Positions 19,026-30,219 are shown, counted from the first letter of the stretch. The stretch: 64,000 nt of DNA from Candidatus Peregrinibacteria bacterium GW2011_GWF2_38_29 (GCA_000992695.1 LBUS01000001.1:1-64000), one strand, 5' to 3'. The notes: generated from the letters alone by a model not told the origin. Program-made: numbers and translations.

Positions 19026-20828
19026 TTACTCCCACTCAATCGTTGCCGGCGGTTTATTTGTGATGTCGTACAAAACCGCGCTGACTCCTTTAACCAATTT
19101 TAATCTTTCCACAAGCTCGTCTAATAGCGCAAAATCCATTTTATAAAAATTCGCAGTCATGGCTTCTTCGCTTTCTACAGGCCTTAAGACGACTGTTTCG
19201 CCGGGTACGCCGTTTATTGAAAGTGGAAGTAAAACCGTTGGAAATTGCCAGATTTCTCTGTCAATTTTCTTTTCTTTTATAAAATTCATGACCACCTCAT
19301 CGACATCCTGAAGAATAGAAATGCGGGAAGGTGTGAGGTGTGATTTTTGAATAGTAATTGAATCAATTTTTTCCGGATGAAGAAGCAATAACGCTCGATT
19401 TATTTTCGGAACTGTATTTGTAATTCGCGTTGAAAGTTCGCCAAGCGCAGTGAAATCTTTTGGCTGATTAAAGAGCACTACCGGATTTCTGTAACTTCTT
19501 ACGTCGCCTTGAACGCCAACACTTTTAATCGGCAAAACTTTGCCATTTTGTATTTTTTCTGCGACTCCCTTGTCCGGATACCTCTCTTCTTCTACGCACA
19601 AACATCTCACCGCAAGCCCAGGACCCGGAAACGGATGTCTCCAAACCAAATCCGCAGACAAGCCGAGCTTTTCACCAACTTCACGTACTTCATCTTTATA
19701 AAGCTGAGAAATCGGCTCAATCACAAGCCCTTGTTCGATCATTTTTTGAATTTCAGGAATTCTATTGTGATGAGTTTTGATTTTGTCTGCGTGTTTTGTG
19801 CCGCCGGTTTCAATTGTATCCGGATAAATCGTACCTTGGCCAAGCATCCATTCATTTGTATTTAATCCCATTTCCGAGAAAACTCGTCTTTGGACTTCAA
19901 GGAATTTTGCGCCAATTATTTCACGCTTTTTTTCAGGATCATAAACTCCTTTTAATGCTTCAAAATATTCACCTGATGCATCTTCAATTCTTACATTTGT
20001 CGCACCGATAGCTTTGAATATGCCTTCAACTTGCTCTCTTTCGCCCTTTCGCAAAAACCCGGTATCAACAAAAAGTCCATAAACGCGCTCATTCCCAAGC
20101 GCTCTTTCAAGAAGAGTAAACGCAACTGTGGAATCGACTCCACCGGAAACCATCATAAAAACTTTTTTATTTCCAACTTTTTCTGAAATAGCCGCAATTT
20201 CACTTTCAATGAATTTATCAATGCTCCATTCATGCTTTGCGCCGGTTATTTCTACAAAATTTCTAAGAATTTTCATGCCGTTTTTTGTATGCGTAACTTC
20301 CGGATGAAATTGAATCCCAAATATCCTCCTCTTAACATCTTGCATTGCGGCAATTATACAATCGCTCGTGTGAGCGGTTACTTCAAAACCTGGCGGAGGT
20401 TTTGTAACCTGATCAAAATGGCTCATCCAAACATCTTGAGCATCCTTCCCTTCATCGCAAAAACCTTCAAAAATTCCTGTTTTATTTGAGATATTTACGT
20501 TTGCTTTTCCATATTCGCTAATGCGTCCTGGCTCAACCTTTCCACCAAGAACATGCCCAATTATCTGATGCCCATAACAAAGCCCGAGAATTGGGATTAA
20601 ATCGCTGCCAGCCCCTCTTAAATCAAAAACTTTTGGATCACACTGCAAACTTCCTTCCGCGTGGATGCTTTGTGGGCCACCGGAAAGGATAATCCCTTTA
20701 TATTCGCGCAATTTTTCTGCATCAATTTCACCATCAAATAAATCGCTATAAACGCCGATCCTTCTGATGCGATTTGCGATCAAATGCGCGTACTGTCCAC
20801 CAAAGTCTAATACTGCGATTTTGTCCAT
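19026..20828 (-). CDS. guaA: GMP synthase (glutamine-hydrolysing)
   Basis: GLCYGHQIIGHVLGG amidotransferase site; MVSGGVDSTVAFTLL PP-loop; C-terminal TNKPPATIEWE. Confidence 0.97.
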   Translation of the reverse strand: MDKIAVLDFGGQYAHLIANRIRRIGVYSDLFDGEIDAEKLREYKGIILSGGPQSIHAEGSLQCDPKVFDLRGAGSDLIPILGLCYGHQIIGHVLGGKVEPGRISEYGKANVNISNKTGIFEGFCDEGKDAQDVWMSHFDQVTKPPPGFEVTAHTSDCIIAAMQDVKRRIFGIQFHPEVTHTKNGMKILRNFVEITGAKHEWSIDKFIESEIAAISEKVGNKKVFMMVSGGVDSTVAFTLLERALGNERVYGLFVDTGFLRKGEREQVEGIFKAIGATNVRIEDASGEYFEALKGVYDPEKKREIIGAKFLEVQRRVFSEMGLNTNEWMLGQGTIYPDTIETGGTKHADKIKTHHNRIPEIQKMIEQGLVIEPISQLYKDEVREVGEKLGLSADLVWRHPFPGPGLAVRCLCVEEERYPDKGVAEKIQNGKVLPIKSVGVQGDVRSYRNPVVLFNQPKDFTALGELSTRITNTVPKINRALLLLHPEKIDSITIQKSHLTPSRISILQDVDEVVMNFIKEKKIDREIWQFPTVLLPLSINGVPGETVVLRPVESEEAMTANFYKMDFALLDELVERLKLVKGVSAVLYDITNKPPATIEWE

Positions 20829-22174
20829 TTTTGTTTATATAAATAAGAAAAAATTATTATCAACCAAACTGTATATGCGATTTCCGGCTTCCAATAATAT
20901 GAATCAACTATACCATGAATTATAATTGCGACAAATGCGAAAATCGCGGGATTTAATGGGTTAAATCTTGCATGAAAAAATGCGGCAAAAATTATGAGTA
21001 GAATGCCGATAAGTCCGATTATTCCGAGCGCGAGCCACATGCTTAAGAAAAAATTGTGCGCGTGCGGTGGAATGTTTAATTCATTATATTCATGCCCTAA
21101 AATGTCTTTATTAAGCGCAAAATAGCTTTGATATTGATTTAATCCAACTCCCAAAACCGGATTATTTTCAAGCATGTATAAATTCATTTTATATATATCT
21201 TTTCTATCTTGAACCGATGTCGCATATCTATATTTTTCGCCTGTCCAAATTTTATATTTTGCGGAATTTCGTTGAAACAAAAATACACCGCTACCAATAA
21301 CCGCGAGCACCAAAAATGCAATTAAAAAATGCTTTAACTTTAGCGAACGGAAGAGAAAAAGCGCTATTGCAAGCGCGATTCCCATGTATGAACCATACGA
21401 CTGCGCGAAATAGAGAACGAGTCCGATTAGAATAATCGGGAATAACAAAATCCAAAATCTAAAATCCAAATGAATGACAAATGATTTAATGCCAAATTTG
21501 GATTTGTTTACGCGAATTGAATCGCGGGTTAAATTAAAAAGTTTAATAAACGAAATCACAAATGCCGGTGCAATAAGAAATGTAACCCAGTTTGCGCTCT
21601 GCCATTTTAAGGTTAGAAAATCGATGTATGGCCAGACGAGGCGTTGCGTAAAATCGTATTGAACGCCCGGAAATATATTAAAGAAATATTGCGTCAATGC
21701 GAAAACGCAAAATAATGAAATAGTTGAAATATAGGCATACATAAGCCACTTTAAAACCTTATCGCTGAGAGTTTTATAAACAAGAAGTGCGTAAAAAATC
21801 GGAAAAATAAACATACTGCGAAAATATTCGATCGGCGAGGAAAGAATCGGATCATACGTTTTTTGAAAAAGAATTTGAATAGCTCCGGCGACAAATATCA
21901 AAAATATCCCTGCGCCAAGCCAAAATTTTAAAGGTCGTTTTTGAAGCTCAAGTGCGCCCGTAAAAAAGCCAAATAAAAATAATGTAAAAATCGCGATTAA
22001 AAGTATGTCTGAAATTGTATAAAAATCGAAAAATTGTTTGCCGTGAAAAAATTCTTGATATGGCAAAAGTTTCTGAAAATTCGTTTGAATCATGCCAAGA
22101 ATAAAGCATAACGGCGAGATCAGGAAAAGCCCTGTATAAAGCCCTGAAACGGTTTTTTTAAATATATTATTCAT
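20807..22174 (-). CDS. O-antigen ligase/polymerase-like membrane protein
   Basis: Polytopic; GVGLNQYQSYFAL...PHAHNFFLSMWLALG Wzy/WaaL motif. Confidence 0.8.
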   Translation of the reverse strand: MNNIFKKTVSGLYTGLFLISPLCFILGMIQTNFQKLLPYQEFFHGKQFFDFYTISDILLIAIFTLFLFGFFTGALELQKRPLKFWLGAGIFLIFVAGAIQILFQKTYDPILSSPIEYFRSMFIFPIFYALLVYKTLSDKVLKWLMYAYISTISLFCVFALTQYFFNIFPGVQYDFTQRLVWPYIDFLTLKWQSANWVTFLIAPAFVISFIKLFNLTRDSIRVNKSKFGIKSFVIHLDFRFWILLFPIILIGLVLYFAQSYGSYMGIALAIALFLFRSLKLKHFLIAFLVLAVIGSGVFLFQRNSAKYKIWTGEKYRYATSVQDRKDIYKMNLYMLENNPVLGVGLNQYQSYFALNKDILGHEYNELNIPPHAHNFFLSMWLALGIIGLIGILLIIFAAFFHARFNPLNPAIFAFVAIIIHGIVDSYYWKPEIAYTVWLIIIFSYLYKQKWTKSQY

Positions 22175-23684
22175 TGGTTTCTTCCGGACGCATTAACGGA
22201 AAGAGAATGACGTCCTTGAGATTTTCTTGACTGGTCAAAAGCGCGAAAATGCGATCAATTCCCATTCCCCAACCCGAAATCGGCGGCATGCCGTGTTCCA
22301 TTGCGAGCAAATAATCTTCATCCATTTCCATGGCTTCAACGTCACCTTTTGATTTTAAACTTGCTTGCTCTGTAAGGCGTGCGCGCTGATCAACCGGATC
22401 CACAAGCTCTGAATAAGCGTTCACAACTTCCCACGTGTTAACGACCAATTGAAATCTATCTGTCGTGTGTGGCTTTGCGTCATTTTGACGCGCAAGAGGG
22501 GAGAGCTCGATCGGATGACTTGTAACAAAAATCGGCTGAATAAGCTTTTGGCGAGCCGTTTTTTTGTATAATGCATCAACCATGTTTCCGTAACCAAGAG
22601 TTTTTATATCGCCATCAATTTTGATTTTTTTATCAGTAATTGCTTTACGAAGTTTTTCCGCGGAATGGAATTCTTCAATATCAATTCCGGCGTGTTCAAT
22701 GATCAATTCTCGCATAGTTTTTCTTGGCCATGGAGGCGTAAAATCAATGTCCGTGCCATAAATATTTAACTTTAAAGTTCCAAAAAGTTTTTTAATAAAA
22801 TGCTCGAAAAGATTTTCCGTAAACTTCATGTTGTCCTCATAGTTGAAATAAGCCGCGTAATATTCCAGCATCGTGAATTCTTGATGATGCGACGGATCAA
22901 TTCCTTCGTTTCTAAAGCATCTTGCAAATTCATAAACGCGCTCAAAACCGCCAACAATAAGGCGTTTTAAATATGTTTCCGGCGCGATTCTTAAAAAGAA
23001 ATCTTTATCAAAAGCATTATGATGAGTTTTGAATGGTTTTGCGATTGCGCCTGAAGCCTTAGCGGAAAGAACAGGAGTTTCAACTTCAACAAATTCGCGA
23101 TCATTCATATATTCACGAATGAGTGAAATCAATTTTGTGCGCATAAGAAAGCGATCCATTGCACTACGATCCATAACAGTATCAAGATATCGATAGCGAT
23201 ATTTTATTTCAGTATCCTGAAGCCCGTGCCATTTTTCCGGAAGCGGTCGAAGAGTTTTTCCAAGAAGAATAAACTCTTTAACCATGAGTGTAATTTGATT
23301 TGTACGAGTTAAAAATAGTTCACCGGAAACGCCAATAAAATCCGCGATATCAATTTTTTTAGAGAAAAAATCATAATTTTCATCGCCAATTACGTTTTGT
23401 GCTATGCAGATTTGGATCTGTCCGGAAACGTCTTGCAGATTGCCAAAACTGATCTTCCCGTGTGAACGAAATGCGACTAGTCGTCCGCAAAGTTTAATAT
23501 CGTTTTTATTTTGAGCGATTACCTCATCCATTGCGCGCAAGCCTTTTTTACCCAATTTAAGAGCGTCCACGGCTTTATGCGTTCTTTCATATCTTTCAGG
23601 ATAAGGATTTACGCCTTGTTTCCTGATGTCTTCGAGCTTTTTCAAACGATCCGAAAATTCTTGTGAAGTTGTGTTTTCTGCCAT
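22167..23684 (-). CDS. lysS: Lysyl-tRNA synthetase, class II
   Basis: HHQEFTMLEYYAAY, ISGWGMGIDRIFALLT, FVEVETPVL; start moved to MAENTTSQ. Confidence 0.95.
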   Translation of the reverse strand: MAENTTSQEFSDRLKKLEDIRKQGVNPYPERYERTHKAVDALKLGKKGLRAMDEVIAQNKNDIKLCGRLVAFRSHGKISFGNLQDVSGQIQICIAQNVIGDENYDFFSKKIDIADFIGVSGELFLTRTNQITLMVKEFILLGKTLRPLPEKWHGLQDTEIKYRYRYLDTVMDRSAMDRFLMRTKLISLIREYMNDREFVEVETPVLSAKASGAIAKPFKTHHNAFDKDFFLRIAPETYLKRLIVGGFERVYEFARCFRNEGIDPSHHQEFTMLEYYAAYFNYEDNMKFTENLFEHFIKKLFGTLKLNIYGTDIDFTPPWPRKTMRELIIEHAGIDIEEFHSAEKLRKAITDKKIKIDGDIKTLGYGNMVDALYKKTARQKLIQPIFVTSHPIELSPLARQNDAKPHTTDRFQLVVNTWEVVNAYSELVDPVDQRARLTEQASLKSKGDVEAMEMDEDYLLAMEHGMPPISGWGMGIDRIFALLTSQENLKDVILFPLMRPEETNE

Positions 23685-23768
23685 ATAAATAATCTTAAAA
23701 ATACTGAAGCCATTATAAGCTAAAAATGACAAAATCCAAACCATTTGGCCGTACGCTTCACTCCCGGC

Positions 23769-25136
23769 CTACTCCGCAAACGAATACTCATCAGCTTTTC
23801 TCTGCTTTTCGATTGTGAGGAATTTCATTTGTTCTTTCTTGAACATAAGCTCAACACGGCCGATTGGGCCGCTTCTGTGTTTTCGAATGTAAATATCGGC
23901 AATGCCTTTGCGTTCCGTATCTTCTTCGTAATAATCTTCGCGATAAATCATGATTACAATATCGGCATCCTGTTCAATGGAACCGGAATCACGAAGATCG
24001 GAAAGTTGAGGAATTTTTTGAGGACGAAGCTCAACAGCACGTGATAGCTGAGACAAAGCCATGATTGGAATGCGAAGTTCACGAGCAAGATTTTTGAGCG
24101 CACGTGTGATTTCTGAAATTTCTTGAACACGATTCCCTGAATTTGTAAGCGAATTCATGCTCATCATTTGCAAATAGTCGATAACAAGGAAGTCCAAGCC
24201 ATGTTCCATTTGAAGTCTGCGAATCTTTGAGCGAAGCTCATTTATGGAGCTTCCGGATGAATCATCAATATAAATTGGAAGATCGTTTAATTCGTCCATA
24301 ACCGTACCAATGCGGGCGAAATCTTCTTCTGTCAGCTTGCCACTGCGAACCTTCCACGAATCAACATTAAGAAGTCCACAAAACATTCTTTCAACAAGCT
24401 GTTCTTTGGACATTTCAAGAGAAACAACGCCAACTGATTTGCCTTGTTTTGCAAGATTTTGAGCAATGTTAATTGCGAAAGATGTTTTTCCCATGCTGGG
24501 ACGAGCCGCAAGAATAACAAGATCGCTTGGCTGCATGCCGTTAAGAAGATTATCAAGATCGCGAAAACCGGTGAGTGCACCGCGATATTTTTCTTTTGCC
24601 TCAGGATCGTGAAGATTTGAGATTTTTTCATAAGTCTGCGCAAGGATATCTTTAACGTGAATAAATCTGTCTTTTACGAATGTCTGTGAAACTTCAAAAA
24701 GCGATTTTTCAGCTTCTTCAAGAATTTCCGGAAGATTGCCGGTTTCGTTATAGCCAAGGCCCATAATTATATCTCCGGCCTTAATCAGCCTTCTTAAAGT
24801 TGATTTTTCTTTAACAATAATTGCATATTCGACAATGTGTGAAGCCGTATAAGTATCGGCCGTTAGATCTGCCAAATAAGAAACTCCGCCAATTACACTG
24901 AGTAAATTTCGATCTTCAAGATGATTTGTGATTGTAACCAAATCAACCGGCATGCGCTTGTTAAAAAGCTCGTTGATTGTGGAGTAAATCGTTGCATGAG
25001 CCTCATGATAAAAGTCTTCAGCCTTTAAGAAGTCCGCAACCTTGATGATTGCATCCTTATCTATCATAAGCGCGCCTAAAGTAGCCTTTTCGGCATCGAG
25101 TGAATATGGTGGTATTTTTGCTGATGGATTAGCCAT
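23769..25136 (-). CDS. dnaB: Replicative DNA helicase
   Basis: PPYSLDAEKATLGALMID, ILAARPSMGKTSFAINIA, VIDYLQMM, DLRDSGSIEQDADIV. Confidence 0.96.
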   Translation of the reverse strand: MANPSAKIPPYSLDAEKATLGALMIDKDAIIKVADFLKAEDFYHEAHATIYSTINELFNKRMPVDLVTITNHLEDRNLLSVIGGVSYLADLTADTYTASHIVEYAIIVKEKSTLRRLIKAGDIIMGLGYNETGNLPEILEEAEKSLFEVSQTFVKDRFIHVKDILAQTYEKISNLHDPEAKEKYRGALTGFRDLDNLLNGMQPSDLVILAARPSMGKTSFAINIAQNLAKQGKSVGVVSLEMSKEQLVERMFCGLLNVDSWKVRSGKLTEEDFARIGTVMDELNDLPIYIDDSSGSSINELRSKIRRLQMEHGLDFLVIDYLQMMSMNSLTNSGNRVQEISEITRALKNLARELRIPIMALSQLSRAVELRPQKIPQLSDLRDSGSIEQDADIVIMIYREDYYEEDTERKGIADIYIRKHRSGPIGRVELMFKKEQMKFLTIEKQRKADEYSFAE

Positions 25137-25207
25137 GGGAATTTAGTTTTGCATAAGTTCATGAAAAATTCAAACTTATTTAATGTGTTTCAAGTATAAT
25201 TTGCGGC

Positions 25208-25573
25208 ATGTCAACAGAGAACCGCTTACTGACCTGCAAAATAGGAGAAGACATCGCGGAAAAATATCTTATTTCACGCGGATATAAGGTTTTGCGAAAG
25301 AATTTCAGAAAACGCTTTGGTGAAATCGATTTAATTGCTGAATTTCGTGGAAAAATTATTTTTATTGAAGTAAAAACGCGAAAAAATAATATTTTTGGGG
25401 AACCCGAAGATTCGATTTTAAAAAATAAAATTCGGAAAATTTTTGGAACCGGAATCGCGTTTATGCGAGAAAATGGCCTTAAAAATGCATTTCAAATTGA
25501 TATCGTATCAATAAAACTAAACGAGTATAATATGTTAAAAAGATTAACTCATTTTAAAAACGTATGCCTTTAA
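25208..25573 (+). CDS. YraN/UPF0102-family endonuclease-like protein
   Basis: GEDIAEKYLISRGYKVLRKNFRKRFGEIDLIAEFRGKIIFIEVKTR. Confidence 0.85.
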   Translation: MSTENRLLTCKIGEDIAEKYLISRGYKVLRKNFRKRFGEIDLIAEFRGKIIFIEVKTRKNNIFGEPEDSILKNKIRKIFGTGIAFMRENGLKNAFQIDIVSIKLNEYNMLKRLTHFKNVCL

Positions 25574-26844
25574 ACAAAAAAATATCAATTGTAATTTTGA
25601 TTATTGGTTTTTTACTTGTAGGAAATTATGCATGGAAAAATTATATAAATGTCGGAATTTTGGCTTTTCAAGGCGAAATTCCATTTGGCGTGCAAATTAA
25701 TGGCGAATCACTGACGTGTAGTTCCGATGTATGTGAGAAAAATGTTGCACCCGGTCAATATTCCGTAAAAATTCAGAAAGTTGACTATGAAGATATCGAA
25801 CAAACTGTTGATGTAAAACGATCCGAAAAACTTGTCATTGGTGCGAAATTTAAAAAGAAAATTTCTTTTTCAGAAGGCACGCCTATCAACGATAAATATC
25901 AAAAATTATTGAATTTTGTTTTGCCATTGGAGTTTGCCTATGATGCGGATTTGCAAAAAAACTATGATGTTATTTTTCAGCTTATAAAAGACATAACCGG
26001 CACCAAAAAGAGTGTTATTTTTCAAAAACACAATAATCTTTTTCAAATGGCCGCTATTGTTTTTGGCGAAAAAAATGTTTATTTTTTGGCATCTAGTTTT
26101 AAAAAACCCGTTGATATAAGCGGCATCCTTTCTGACTTTACGAAAGCCGCAATAAGCCCTGTGGAATCAATCGTTGTATTTTTCGACAATAGCGGCAAAA
26201 ACCAAGCTTTAAAAAGCTTTGGCATTGATCCAAAAGGCAATGGTCGCTCAAATCCGGTTGTTGTAACTTATTTTACAAAACCAATATCTGCGGATTATTT
26301 GAGCTTTTCTGAAGACGGAAAATTTGTTTTTGCTACTGATGAAACATCGATTTATAAAATTGATCTTGCGGCTAAGGCAAAAGAAAATGTCGCAGATTTT
26401 AATGCAGAAATTTACGGTATAAAACCGTCGAACGATGGAAGGCTTCTATTAGTTGAAACAGCGGACTTGAAGTCTTTTGTCGTGAACACGGAAACTCGCA
26501 CAAAAAAACTAATTGATCTTAAGAACTTGCGAATAGATTTTGCTTATTGGACTTCAAAGAATTCGATAATTTTAGCCTATCCTGCAAGCTCTGAAAATGC
26601 TGTTTTAAATTATGAAGATGCAATAAAATCAATCGAGTCAGGTGGTCAAGATTCGGCTAGCAATAAGGTTTTTACGCGTGTTGCGGAATATTTCCCGGAG
26701 ACCTCGAATTCTAACGTTATACGCGATATAACGACAATGACGAAATTCCCTTCAAGGATGGATTTTGTTGAAATGAATGATTTGAGACGCGCAATGCTGC
26801 TCGTTGATAAAAATATTTATAATCTCGATTTTACGGTTAGATAA
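25564..26844 (+). CDS. Membrane-anchored protein with PEGA-like and beta-propeller-like regions
   Basis: N-terminal TM; VAPGQYSVKIQKVDYEDIEQTVDVKRSEK. Confidence 0.6.
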   Translation: MPLNKKISIVILIIGFLLVGNYAWKNYINVGILAFQGEIPFGVQINGESLTCSSDVCEKNVAPGQYSVKIQKVDYEDIEQTVDVKRSEKLVIGAKFKKKISFSEGTPINDKYQKLLNFVLPLEFAYDADLQKNYDVIFQLIKDITGTKKSVIFQKHNNLFQMAAIVFGEKNVYFLASSFKKPVDISGILSDFTKAAISPVESIVVFFDNSGKNQALKSFGIDPKGNGRSNPVVVTYFTKPISADYLSFSEDGKFVFATDETSIYKIDLAAKAKENVADFNAEIYGIKPSNDGRLLLVETADLKSFVVNTETRTKKLIDLKNLRIDFAYWTSKNSIILAYPASSENAVLNYEDAIKSIESGGQDSASNKVFTRVAEYFPETSNSNVIRDITTMTKFPSRMDFVEMNDLRRAMLLVDKNIYNLDFTVR

Positions 26845-26986
26845 GCTTGTAGTTCTATTTTCTCAGACACGCTTGATTTACCCGGCGTGTAAATCTTCGC
26901 TAGCGTTCGGTTTGCACTCTTTTGCTTCGCAAAAACCGTGCCCGTGCAAACCTCACGACTGTCTTCGAAAATATCCCCACAAACTT
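26843..26986 (+). repeat. Structured dispersed element family SE-1, copy 2
   Basis: Stems TATTTTC/GAAAATA, GACA/TGTC, GATTTAC/GTAAATC, GGTTTGCAC/GTGCAAACC, TTTTGC/GCAAAA; junctions shared with copies 1 and 3. Confidence 0.75.
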
Positions 26987-27147
26987 ATCCCTTAACTAAA
27001 AATCGCGCCTTAAAATTCCTCCCGCCAAGCTTTTTCCTTGACCGAAAATCGTGTCATCGAAATGTTATAAAAAATTTAGAAACTGTTTATAAATATTTAA
27101 TCTCGCTCTGATAAAATTTGTGCGATTATTTTTTAAATCCAATTTTT

Positions 27148-28695
27148 ATGCTTGCAAAAGTTTTTAGTGCGTGCAATTTCGGAATTGATTCTTATCCAGT
27201 TGATGTTGAGGTTGATATTGCGAATGGTATGCCGGTTTTTTCGATTGTTGGGCTTGGCGACGCTTCGGTGCAGGAAGCGCGTGAACGCGTTAGGTCGGCA
27301 ATAAGAAATAGTAATTTTGAATTTCCGCAAAACAGAAAAACTGTAAATTTGGCGCCTGCTGATTTGCGCAAAAAAGGATCAATTTTTGATCTTCCAATTG
27401 CCATTGGAATTCTTTTTGCAAGCGGACAAATAAGACTGCATTCAAATTTAAAAAATACTTTCAAAGAGGGAATTTTTATTGGTGAGCTGGCCTTGAACGG
27501 TGATGTTAAAAAAATTGATGGTGCACTTGCGATTACGGAATTTGTAAAACGAAACGGATATAAAAAAATATATTTACCATATGAAAATTTCGCAGAAGCA
27601 AGCCTTATATCTGACATTGAAATTGTGCCGGTAAATTCTTTAAAACAAATTGTGGAATATTTTAAAACCGGAAAAAATAACAGCCATGGATTTGCTGAAA
27701 CCGGCGAGCTTGAATCAATGCCTTGGCCGGATCGCGCAGAAAATAATTCCAATGACTTTCAATATATTCACGGACAGGACTTTGCAAAAAGAGCCCTTCA
27801 AATTTCAATTGCCGGCGGACATAATTTGCTAATGATCGGACCGCCCGGATGTGGTAAAACAATGCTTGCTAATGCGGTTAAATCTATTTTGCCGGAAATG
27901 GATTTCGATGAATCGATTGATGTCACGAAAATCTATTCCGTGGCCGGAATGCTTAAAAAAGGGGAGTTTATAATGAAAAAACGACCATTCCGCGAGATAC
28001 ATCATACGGCTTCGCCGATAAGCATTCTTGGTGGTGGTCAAAATATTATGCCGGGAGAAATCTCACTCGCGCACAGAGGCGTTTTGTTTTTTGATGAATT
28101 GACTCTTTTTCCGCAAAGCGTTATTGAAAATCTCCGTCAACCGCTTGAATCAGGCCATATTACGATCAGTCGTACGAAATATAAAACGAGCTATCCGTCG
28201 GATTTTATTTTTATTGGCGCGATGAATCCTTGTTCTTGTGGATACCTTGGAGATGAAAAACGTGTTTGCATTTGCACTGATACGCAAATTAAAACTTATA
28301 AAAATAAGATTTCCGGACCGTTTTTGGATAGAATGGATTTGATCGTAAACATGAAAAAAGCGCAAAATCCGGCCGCAAAATCTGCAAAAAAATCTGCCAC
28401 GAAAAGTGATTTTTCTGAAATCTATGACTCCATAAAAACGGCTCGTGAAAAGCAAAAAGCACGTTTTGGGAAATCAATGCTTAATAAAAATATTTCCGTG
28501 AGTTATCTTGAAAAATTTTGCGAACTCGATAAAGAATGTCGAGATTTTTTAAAGTCCGCCACTTCAAAATTAAATATCTCGATGCGGACATATCACAAAA
28601 TCATAAAAGTCAGCAGAACAATTGCTGACCTTCAAAATTCCGACAAAATTAATTATTCTCATCTTGCTGAAGCAATGCAATACAGAGGTTGCTAA
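27148..28695 (+). CDS. YifB/ComM-family Mg-chelatase-like AAA ATPase
   Basis: NLLMIGPPGCGKTMLANAVKSILP, HRGVLFFDELTLFPQSVIENLRQPLE, GAMNPCSCGYLGD. Confidence 0.93.
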   Translation: MLAKVFSACNFGIDSYPVDVEVDIANGMPVFSIVGLGDASVQEARERVRSAIRNSNFEFPQNRKTVNLAPADLRKKGSIFDLPIAIGILFASGQIRLHSNLKNTFKEGIFIGELALNGDVKKIDGALAITEFVKRNGYKKIYLPYENFAEASLISDIEIVPVNSLKQIVEYFKTGKNNSHGFAETGELESMPWPDRAENNSNDFQYIHGQDFAKRALQISIAGGHNLLMIGPPGCGKTMLANAVKSILPEMDFDESIDVTKIYSVAGMLKKGEFIMKKRPFREIHHTASPISILGGGQNIMPGEISLAHRGVLFFDELTLFPQSVIENLRQPLESGHITISRTKYKTSYPSDFIFIGAMNPCSCGYLGDEKRVCICTDTQIKTYKNKISGPFLDRMDLIVNMKKAQNPAAKSAKKSATKSDFSEIYDSIKTAREKQKARFGKSMLNKNISVSYLEKFCELDKECRDFLKSATSKLNISMRTYHKIIKVSRTIADLQNSDKINYSHLAEAMQYRGC

Positions 28696-28891
28696 TATTG
28701 TACTTGACGGCCTAACGATGTACATCTTTTAGCTGCTCTCCAAGTGTAAATTTTACATTATATTTATATACTTAAAATCTCGTATGTAAGCTTTATACTG
28801 AATGACGGAAATCTCTCGTAATTTTTATGTCGACGGACTGAACCCGTCGTTATATAATAAAGTTAGTTTTAAAAATATAAATAATAGACTT

Positions 28892-29659
28892 ATGATTTCA
28901 AAAATTCTTTCAGCATTTGATTTTAGCGATAAAGAAATCAAAATCTTTGAAAAACTGCTTGAATTCGGCATACAGCCGGCATCGCAAATAGCGCGTTTGA
29001 CCGAACTACCAAGAAACACGGTGCGTGATATTTTGGATAGACTCACGAAGAGAGGATTTTTAATACGCACACAACATGCAAATGCTCATTATTATGGCGT
29101 TGAAAAGGTTGAAAATATTGTCTTCCATCTTAAAAAAGAGCGCACAACGTTCAATGACCAATATGAACATCAAATTGATATTCTTAAAAATTTTGGCGAT
29201 GAACTTGTGCCAAATACGCAACGCGGCAATAGGCCTCAAATAACTTTCTATGATGGGACCGAAGGCCTTGAAAAAGTTTATGAAGACACTCTTACATCGC
29301 GTACTGATATTTTGGCTTACGCATGCCTTGAAACTATGTACGGGAGCGGACTTAAAGATTATTTTCCAAAATATTTTAAAAGGCGTGCGGCGAAAAAAAT
29401 ATTTATTCGTGCAATTTTTCCTGATTCAAAAGGAGCGCGCGAACGTGTTAAAAAAGATAAGGAAGAGCTTCGTGAAAGCGTTATTGTCCCAAAAAATATG
29501 CTAGATATTTCTCCTGAAATAAATATTTATGATGGAAAAGTCATTTTTGTTTCATGGGAAGAAAAAATCGCAATTCAAATCCGCAGTGATGAAATTTATA
29601 AAGCTATGAAAATGGCTTTTGAATTGGGCTGGAAGGCTGCGAAGATGATGAAAAAATAA
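28892..29659 (+). CDS. TrmB-family transcriptional regulator
   Basis: wHTH ITRL-like LTELPRNTVRDILDRLTKRGFL; effector domain YDGTEGLEKVYEDTL. Confidence 0.75.
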   Translation: MISKILSAFDFSDKEIKIFEKLLEFGIQPASQIARLTELPRNTVRDILDRLTKRGFLIRTQHANAHYYGVEKVENIVFHLKKERTTFNDQYEHQIDILKNFGDELVPNTQRGNRPQITFYDGTEGLEKVYEDTLTSRTDILAYACLETMYGSGLKDYFPKYFKRRAAKKIFIRAIFPDSKGARERVKKDKEELRESVIVPKNMLDISPEINIYDGKVIFVSWEEKIAIQIRSDEIYKAMKMAFELGWKAAKMMKK

Positions 29660-29699
29660 AGCTTTACAAATTGGCGATTCCTGATAGAATGGATTTTCT

Positions 29700-30173
29700 A
29701 TGAGTGAAAGAGATAAATTAGGTTGTGATGCTGGCAATGATGGTGATAAAGGTGGTGATGGCCGCTCTAATGCCTCGCGCCCTGATTATCTTGCCAGACT
29801 AAATGCTCTTGCCGCTCCATTCAGAAAACTCCTTGCCGCGTCTGCACAGCCTGAATATGCTGATGTTGATGAATTTGCGAGAGCTCCTGATAAACTGGCT
29901 CAAATCGCTTTATCAACTGCTCCAATTGAAAAAAGGAAACGCGCCGTTGAATTATTGGGAAATCTTTTGGATACCGGCGAGCTTTCGGCTATTAAATTTT
30001 TAACACAAATTGCTGATCCGAATAAATTAATAACCGGCGCACGTTATTGTCCCGAAATACATAATATGGCGCGTAAGATTCTTGATAAATATGGAGTTGC
30101 TTGGAAAAATTACACTATCCTTACCGATTTTCGCGGAGAAAGAGGAACTATTAAACCTTACGGAGGACGGTAG
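29700..30173 (+). CDS. Hypothetical protein
   Basis: 157-aa ORF. Confidence 0.55.
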   Translation: MSERDKLGCDAGNDGDKGGDGRSNASRPDYLARLNALAAPFRKLLAASAQPEYADVDEFARAPDKLAQIALSTAPIEKRKRAVELLGNLLDTGELSAIKFLTQIADPNKLITGARYCPEIHNMARKILDKYGVAWKNYTILTDFRGERGTIKPYGGR

Positions 30174-30219
30174 ACTTTTTTTGGCTTAAATACTATAATT
30201 TCGCAGGAAATAAATCATT

